Assembly: GCA_946406095.1 (NCBI GenBank)
Contig: CAMJJO010000121.1
Location: 1 to 5,442 of the forward strand
DNA from: an uncultured Bacteroidales bacterium
Lineage (GTDB): Bacteria > Bacteroidota > Bacteroidia > Bacteroidales > UBA932
Length of the DNA stretch: 5,442 nucleotides
Direction: 5' to 3'
Of this stretch, positions 4,836 to 5,442 are shown piece by piece (position 1 is the first letter of the stretch; every line of letters starts with the position of its first letter). Position numbers and translations under genes: made by a program. The notes under the pieces are model-generated. The model was not told where the DNA came from. It made no database searches and was given only the letters and a program-made list of their open reading frames with translations.

Positions 4836-5415
4836 ATCTTCTTCTTTTACCTACATCCTTAGGCTCGGCCTCGGAAATCTGCTGAGGAACGAGTTCCTTG
4901 ATGATTTTCTGATGATCTTCGTCAAGAGCAAGGAACTTCTTTCCGAATTCCCTGGTAGCGGCCTCGTTACGGAGTTCGTTGACGGCTTTCACAAGCTCGT
5001 TCTGAACGGCGATGTAGGCCTGATAGCTGGTACCGCGGTCGTTCTGGAGGGAAATGACGCCCTTCGAAACCTTGCGGGTGCCGAGGCCGGCGATCTCGGT
5101 GGATTCCATGACGGGAAGGTTGGGATCGTCGGTAGGGTTGGTAAGGAAGATCTTGATCTTGTCTTTGAGCTGGCTAACGTCTATGGGTTCACTACCGGCC
5201 AAAATTCTGTCGGCGGAGTTAATCTTCACAATGATGATATTGCGACGATTGACTTTCTGGTCCTCTACCTTCTGGTTGGGGTCGGGCATAGGAGGCAGAC
5301 GACGGCTCAGACCAGTCTGCGTTCCCATGGTTGTGGTCATGAGGAAGTAGCAGAGCAGGAGGAAAGCGATGTCGGCCGTTGAACTCGAATTAATCGCGGG
5401 TGTTTTCTTTGCCAT
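4834..5415 (-). CDS. exbD: ExbD/TolR-family proton-channel subunit (first copy, long)
   Basis: This 193-residue protein opens MAKKTPAINSSSTADIAFLL, a form typical of Bacteroidota ExbD proteins. A single membrane span covers about 14-32 and carries Asp15, at the place of the proton-pathway Asp of ExbD/TolR. The periplasmic part is longer than the usual 140 or so residues of ExbD. It includes a Pro-rich stretch at 40-47, a strand region NIIIVKINSADRILAG (59-74), an insertion around 91-118, the helix-rich segment IAVQNELVKAVNELRNE (135-151), and a charged tail ending GKRRR. It should pair with ExbB and the shorter ExbD encoded 12 bases downstream to energise a TonB or TolA-type protein; one such protein is encoded at 1537-2244. 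The start at 5415 is fixed by the conserved N-terminus. Confidence 0.92.
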   Translation of the reverse strand: MAKKTPAINSSSTADIAFLLLCYFLMTTTMGTQTGLSRRLPPMPDPNQKVEDQKVNRRNIIIVKINSADRILAGSEPIDVSQLKDKIKIFLTNPTDDPNLPVMESTEIAGLGTRKVSKGVISLQNDRGTSYQAYIAVQNELVKAVNELRNEAATREFGKKFLALDEDHQKIIKELVPQQISEAEPKDVGKRRR

Positions 5416-5421
5416 AGTCCG

Positions 5422-5442
5422 TTAACCTTTTTTGTTCGTGAT
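5422..5442 (-). CDS. possible C-terminal end of an upstream gene (partial; exbB by position)
   Basis: On the minus strand one frame entering from the right reads I-T-N-K-K-G and ends in TAA at 5424-5422, six bases before the exbD start. ExbB (MotA/TolQ/ExbB family) commonly lies directly upstream of paired exbD genes in Bacteroidota. Six codons carry no diagnostic motif and the other two frames are also open across this edge, so both the frame and the identity are inferred from position only. Confidence 0.3.
   Translation of the reverse strand: MTNKKG

Overview
The window looks like a chromosomal segment from a member of the Bacteroidota, most likely order Bacteroidales. Three things support this. 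The paired short ExbD proteins have the sequence style typical of that phylum. Two intergenic sites match the Bacteroidota promoter form (-7 element TAnnTTTG). Most starts lack a Shine-Dalgarno sequence. The coding DNA is moderately GC-rich by eye. Genus cannot be fixed from the sequence alone. Every gene recognised reads leftwards (minus strand).

Reading with transcription, from right to left: the right edge may hold the last codons of an upstream gene (position suggests exbB, unproven). Two different ExbD/TolR-family proteins follow (5415-4834 and 4821-4357), the second preceded by a perfect AGGAGG. A hairpin with a T-run (4337-4309) closes or attenuates this unit. Then come asnS (asparaginyl-tRNA synthetase), udk (uridine kinase), a TonB/TolA-like envelope energy transducer and a predicted lipoprotein of the alpha/beta-hydrolase fold. 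Their gaps are 3, 9 and 16 bases, so they are probably one transcript. A tRNA-Ser (anticodon CGA) with its own Bacteroidota-type promoter and a clear terminator ends the block.

Positions 48-424 contain no convincing protein gene but are rich in structure: a 90-base inverted-repeat region with five GACGTC copies (112-201), a second hairpin with a 21-base-phased direct repeat (235-275), a plus-strand terminator-like hairpin without an obvious gene (304-325), a small palindrome (345-360) and the tRNA terminator (379-403). At the far left a further minus-strand gene begins at 47 and runs off the window.

Functionally, the ExbD pair and the TonB/TolA-like protein can be read as parts of one proton-driven inner-membrane motor acting on the outer membrane, split by two housekeeping genes (asnS, udk). 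No complete new defence, CRISPR or mobile system is visible. The observations most worth checking are the GACGTC repeat region, the Cys at the base-recognition position of the uridine kinase, the TolA-like cysteine pair in the transducer, and the hairpin directly ahead of asnS.
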